The notes under the pieces are model-generated. The model made no database searches, was not told the DNA's origin, and saw nothing but the letters and a program-made list of their open reading frames with translations. A stretch of 64,000 nucleotides of DNA. It comes from Saccharina japonica (lineage: Eukaryota; Sar; Phaeophyceae; Laminariales; Laminariaceae). Position 1 is the first letter of the stretch, and each line of letters starts with the position of its first letter. A program made the position numbers and the translations under genes. Positions 59,535 to 64,000 of the stretch are shown here, one piece after another. The stretch spans positions 1-64,000 of the forward strand of contig MEHQ01004509.1 of assembly GCA_008828725.1 (NCBI GenBank), given 5' to 3'.

Positions 59535-60880
59535 ATACTCATTTGTTGCTTGCCTTAGTCCTTTCACCATTGACCACGCATCCCTTTCGAGACGGAGCAC
59601 CGTTCCTATTCCTAGTAGATACACCTCCAACACTTGGGCGCTTATTACGTTGTTTCCATTTATCACGAAGAAACGTTTTGCTAGTCGTATCCCCTTGCTG
59701 TTTCGCCGCCTGTGGCCACCATCTATCTCCTACGATAGCGAATGTTTTCTCGCTACTCTTTAGTGTACCAAACTGCTCCATGTCACACTCGTCTATTTTC
59801 CTCATCTCCTCCTCTAGCACATCCCTTTCCTCCTCGTACCTTTCACATTCTCCCACTATGTGAATTATACTCTCTATGGCTTGGCCACATGGGCACATCT
59901 GTGCATCTACTTCCTCCTCCCGGCTACTGGTATACCTCCTTCTTTCTGGCAGGTCCAGGTCCCCTACACGAAATCGCAGTTTCAGCTTTTTCGCAAAGTC
60001 CATTGGGCCGTGCAGATACCTTTTCATTCTTATTCCTTCTCTCCACCCCCCGTGTATCTCTAAGTGCTCTTCTCCTTCCACGTTCTTTCTTAGCGCTAGC
60101 CTTTCCCTTCTTTCTATCCTTTCTTTTACTTATCTGTCTTGTATCCGCTAAATTTCTTTATGGCCAGCATCTCTTTTCGGTTTCCTGTATTCTTCCATAC
60201 TTTCTCGACTACGCTATCCCACCTTATTCCAGCTCGCCCTTTGGTTACTTTCTCCCATACAGCTTTATCAGCTATGGCTGGCAACCTCATATTTAGCATG
60301 TTCTTTACTTTATATTGTCATTTCACCTTACGCACGTCTCTATTTGTCGTAAGTGGGTACATTCCCAGTTCTGCTCTCAATACTGTATTACTTGTCGTAC
60401 TTGAGCATCCTAGTACGTTTTCAGCTGCTGTCATCTGTACTGTTTCCAGCTGTTTTACGAGCGTCGCGTTCCTTTCCCATACTTCTCCTGCATATTCTAG
60501 CTTTGGTACAATCACATTCAACAGTATACATCTCTTAGTTCTAGTGTCAAGTTGCGAGTCTGTTAGAACTGCTCTCATCTTGCCTACGTGTGTCTTACCC
60601 TTGCCTATTATTTTATGTATGTGTGAATCCCAAGAGCAATATTTTGAGATCTCTACTCCATGGTACGTATACTGGTCTACGATCGGTAAATCATCTTCTC
60701 CCCACTTCCACTTACAAGTTACCGGACTTTCCTTATCTTCGTTACATACAACTACTGCGCACTTTCTTACGCTCGCCGTCACTCTCCACTTCATGGTGTA
60801 CTCTAGTGCCTTCTCTATTTATTTCTGCAGTTCTTCGGGTGTTTCTGATATGCACACGAAATCATCCGCAAACATCAGTG
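59535..60880 (-). mobile_element. 5'-truncated non-LTR retrotransposon (LINE) fragment
   Basis: Minus-strand frames encode the C-terminal half of a reverse transcriptase: MFADDFVCISETPEELQK (the F/YADD catalytic box near 60860), a downstream thumb-like region (YTYHGVEISKYCSWDSHIHK, LLNVIVPKLEYAGEVWERNA) and a terminal zinc knuckle CPCGQAIESIIHIVGECERY (near 59880). Everything upstream of the catalytic box, including the endonuclease, is absent. One in-frame stop (TAA near 60816) lies just after the catalytic box, and the last domain is in another frame, so it is inactive. Clade cannot be assigned by eye. Confidence 0.85.
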
Positions 60881-61010
60881 GGGGGGGGGGGGAGAGCCTA
60901 CTTTGTGACCCCGGACTATTATTATATAGGAAGGAGCGAGAAAGGAAGAAAGGAAGGGCGAAGGGAATAAATGGGATGGAAAACAGAATCAAACAAACAA
61001 AAAATGACCA
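60881..61010. repeat. Dispersed repeat, copy 2 (right part)
   Basis: A poly-G tract followed by GAGAGCCTACTTTGTGACCC and a purine-rich stretch; the left part of the same repeat (GCAAGAACCGTAGTTGGGGG) lies at 59504-59533, beyond the LINE fragment. Confidence 0.65.
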
Positions 61011-61794
61011 CGAACACCGACACTTCACCGATCCACTCCTGTACAACGTGTTTGCGCTGACGTGCATCGCTTCACGAGAAATGTTGGTTGGTGGTGTTGG
61101 GACAACCGGCCCAGGGATCAACCGACCCACCCAGTTACTTTCTCATCCACAACCCCCAACGCACACCCACCAACCTCTATACTCGCCCATGAACCATAAA
61201 AGGTTTTTGTGCTGACACAAGTCGCTTAGACTACAAAACGATCTAGTCAATGACAAACTAAAAAAACACAGCAAAAAGAGAAGAACCGCAAACACAGTAG
61301 CTTAATGCAGTTATTTGTTTGACCACTTGAAGGCGTCTGTCCCGCTCCTCATTCCCACCCTTCTTGTAATGAGGAGATAACGATTTGAGGAGGCCGAAGG
61401 CCGACGAGCATCGATTAGAGGCTCTTCTATAAGGGGTGATATGTGTATGGGTGTGGACGCGCGGTACACGATAGACACAAACGGAAGAAAAAAAGTTCTG
61501 AAAAGTTCTGAAAAGTGCCCACAGCGTGCCTTTATTTAGCAAATGCTTAATATTGAGGTTTGTCCCTCGTCCCTCGTTCACTTTTGGATTTCGTCTTTTT
61601 TCGGGGTACATTTGACCGATTCAGACACGCTGGGGACTGGTAGACGCCCGCTATTTATGCCCACCGTCCTGTACTGTTCGTGTCGAAAGCCGTGTCGAGA
61701 TCGGAGAGCTAGGCGACACTGGCTGATTTGACATAATTGGTTACCAGTGGCAATTGTCACTACAGGCTGGTTCAAGCATACCGCCCAGAATCTA
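61011..61794. other. No feature recognised
   Basis: No gene, RNA or repeat partner identified. Confidence 0.35.
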
Positions 61795-62520
61795 TTCAGT
61801 GGCCAATGTCCACGCCGTGTTTTGGAGATAGACCCTGAAATTTGGCACACGTGTTTTATGCGCCCTACCCAAGACTTAACGGATGTTTTTTTTTTTTTTT
61901 GTTGGTCAGATATTCTTTGTTTTGTAATTTGTTGGGAAATTCGGGCCAATTTGGGTCTCAAGAGATCCAGCATTTCCGGCGAAAAAGAAAACAAAACCCA
62001 TTCGTAAAAGGCTCGAGTAGGGCGCATAAAACTCGTGTACCCAATTCCAGGGTCTATCTCCGAAAAACGGCGTGGATATTTGGACTTATGTGCGGTAAAA
62101 GGGCAAAAATAGGCGTTGCCTCGTTATTACTTAGTTTCAGTATATAATCGACTTTGGGCGTTAAATAGGACTTAATATGATCATACGCAGTCAGATCGTC
62201 GAATATTTGCATGACACTTTGTACAAACATGCCTTGGACCACCTGAAAGCGGCTCGGTCAGAAACAAAAATGGGGGAAAACATGTTTTCCTACGGAAACG
62301 CCTGACTAATGTTGACCACTTTTGAGGCCTGTGATTGGTCGGGCGACGTTTTCGGCGGTAGCGCCAGTTCCAGGTCCTTCAACAAAAAACCGGCGACGTC
62401 ACCCTCTTCCACCGTTCATGGCGGTCAGTATGATGCTAACTATGTTATATTGGAGTTGCTATTGCATGCGGCATTCATGACTGACGAAATCTGCCGTGAT
62501 ATGCCTGAACCAGCTCGTAG
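61795..62520. mobile_element. Foldback repeat, copy 2 (partner at 7.8 kb)
   Basis: Same arms (about 61801-61868 and 62020-62081) and same ~410-bp downstream segment as at 7798-8530, ending TGCCGTGATATGCCTGAACC. Confidence 0.75.
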
Positions 62521-62549
62521 GATTATTTTTCTGGCGGGATTCAACCCTT

Positions 62550-63020
62550 CGCACTAAGTTTAATGTGAAGAACACACACACACACAGATTTTTTGCCGCT
62601 GCAACAGGCAACCAGCACCACCATGACCAGCAAACAACCATCACAACTATCACTACGACCGCCACCAGTAGCCATATAAAATATGTCTAGTCTTGCAAGA
62701 ATCCTGTCTTGGTGGTGTTGGTGTGGTCGCAGCAGGTAGGTGGTGATGGTGATGTGGTGGTGTGGCTTACACTGCGCCCTCTCCTGAGAACGACCACCGT
62801 AAGAAAGTATAGCACCAGATATCAACACCAGCAAGAAGGAAAAATGACAGTACCAGCAACCTAAACCACCAACACCACAAACACTACTGCCACCAGCCGA
62901 GCAACAGGAGCACCATAAGCTTGTTGCTCGTGGTGGCTGGTGGTCGTGGTTGCAAGTAGGCTGAGCTTCGTGGTAGTCGATGCTCCCCCAACCAGTACAC
63001 CAGACTACCGCTTGGCATAT
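62550..63020. repeat. CA repeat and CCA/TGG-rich low-complexity DNA
   Basis: GTTTAATGTGAAGAACACAC leads into a CA run at 62551-62586, followed by ACCACCATGACCAGC-type and GGTGGTGTTGGTG-type sequence. No gene. Confidence 0.6.
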
Positions 63021-63039
63021 GCCTGGTACAGCAGCAGTG

Positions 63040-63190
63040 GCATGTTTTTTTTTCTTATCCCAATTATTGTCTTTGCCCTTCCTTTCTCTCTCCTTCCTAG
63101 TCTTGACTCATATCCGGGGTCACAAAATAGGCTCCTCCCCCCCCTCCCCCTCTACGGTTCTTGCCTTGTCTAGTCTTGCCTTGTGTTTTT
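63040..63190. repeat. Dispersed repeat, copy 3 (inverted)
   Basis: CCGGGGTCACAAAATAGGCTC then a CCTCCCCC run and CTACGGTTCTTGCCTTG: the inverse of the 813-955 repeat. Confidence 0.7.
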
Positions 63191-64000
63191 TTCCCGAGTT
63201 GTAAAGTACTTTTCACGATAACCTATATGCTCACTTGGTCTTGATGGTACAATTACCAGGTACTTTTGCGTTTGTTTGTGTTTTTGTTTTCTTTTTGTCG
63301 TTAATAATATTTACGTATAGTCCGTGCAGATTGTTTTCCCACTTTTTCCCCAGCACTTAAGGAACATGTTTCTCCTGGTATCGATACGCGATCGAAATTT
63401 CGAAAACATTTCTAAAACGGCTGTACTTCCGCCCATATGTTTCTGGAAGAAAAAAACAAAAAAAGGTAGTTGTTTTGCATCTTTATCTCTAATACACAGA
63501 ATAAATGATATTTCAATGGGGTGAACGGTGTACTTTTCGTAGCATCATTTAGACAACGGATTTCAACAGCCCTTGAGATTCCCCAGGGGACTTTTCTTCC
63601 AATTTAATATAACATCAAAAATTGGAGAAGAAACGGGCAAAAAACTGGACCCAAGACGTCATGGAAAATTCAATGGGACTCTTTTTCTACCCAACAGAAA
63701 TATAAATAGTGGTTGCCAAACGATTACATTCACCGATCTGCAGGGCACTCTTTTTCTAGTTTTTTTATCGGAGCGGTGTGTCGCTAAATATTCACGATTT
63801 TGTTCAAAATAGGTGATTCGGCTATGATCATGCCCTCGACAACCTGTAACTTACTTGATTTTAGTGTGGCCGAAAACAAAACTGCTGAAACAATATTTGT
63901 TCGCTCAGCCAAGGCTCAGCCCTGAGGAATATGACTGTGTTCAGCTTTTCTTGCAACTCGTCGTAATTCAAACGTTATTAGCCGAAAACAGATTGGAGAA
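63191..64000. other. Window end, nothing recognised
   Basis: AT-rich sequence with frames up to about 79 codons and no recognisable motif. Confidence 0.35.

Overview
The window looks like intron-rich nuclear DNA of a multicellular stramenopile, most likely a brown alga. This is an inference. It rests on an array of single-repeat LRR exons split by long repeat-laden introns, an architecture reported for candidate immune receptors of Ectocarpus (LRR-ROCO and TPR families), and on the lack of any prokaryotic gene organisation.

The dominant feature is one plus-strand gene of about 45.8 kb (9121-54898), reconstructed here as 25 small exons. They encode, in order, a signal peptide, a short cysteine-bearing N-terminal cap (two exons), 18 leucine-rich repeats each on its own exon (seventeen of 72 nt, one of 81 nt, all entered and left in phase 2), a C-terminal LRR cap (two exons), a six-cysteine exon, and a large last exon carrying a GDPH-type domain (vWD/root-cap-like). 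The phases agree at every junction and the exons sum to 2,562 nt, an open frame of 853 codons plus stop. The product would be a secreted or cell-surface LRR protein, plausibly a recognition protein; its ligand is unknown.

The LRR array has grown by duplication of exon-intron segments. Two exon classes (A and B), each with its own splice-site context, mostly alternate, and several duplicated blocks are visible: 11.24/11.83 kb, 17.76/22.21 kb, 29.4/37.15 kb, 32.3/38.7 kb, 35.3/39.3 kb and 36.7/42.4 kb. Some intron blocks are nearly identical between copies while the adjacent LRR exons differ at about 30% of sites. A relic LRR exon lies at 10681-10750.

1-9.1 kb: no convincing gene. It holds a composite foldback element with perfect 39-bp ends (242-997), a dispersed ~200-bp repeat in two tandem copies, a TIR-flanked minisatellite (2298-2822), a minus-strand ORF of unknown nature (4.1-4.5 kb), degenerate tandem repeats (4.7-5.6 kb) and a foldback repeat (7.8-8.5 kb) shared with 61.8-62.5 kb.

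Introns (9.2-54 kb): a 2.4-kb inverted-repeat transposon with target-site duplication (12950-15327), a MITE (18593-18826), a repeat pair at 25.9 and 50.0 kb, a cluster of palindromes around TTCCATGGAA (46.0-46.2 kb) and a serine-rich minus-strand ORF (47.6-48.5 kb).

55-64 kb: downstream sequence with unidentified coding-like fragments (56.4-58.1 kb), a tandem duplication (58.6-59.05 kb), a broken minus-strand non-LTR retrotransposon fragment (59.5-60.9 kb) and more repeats.
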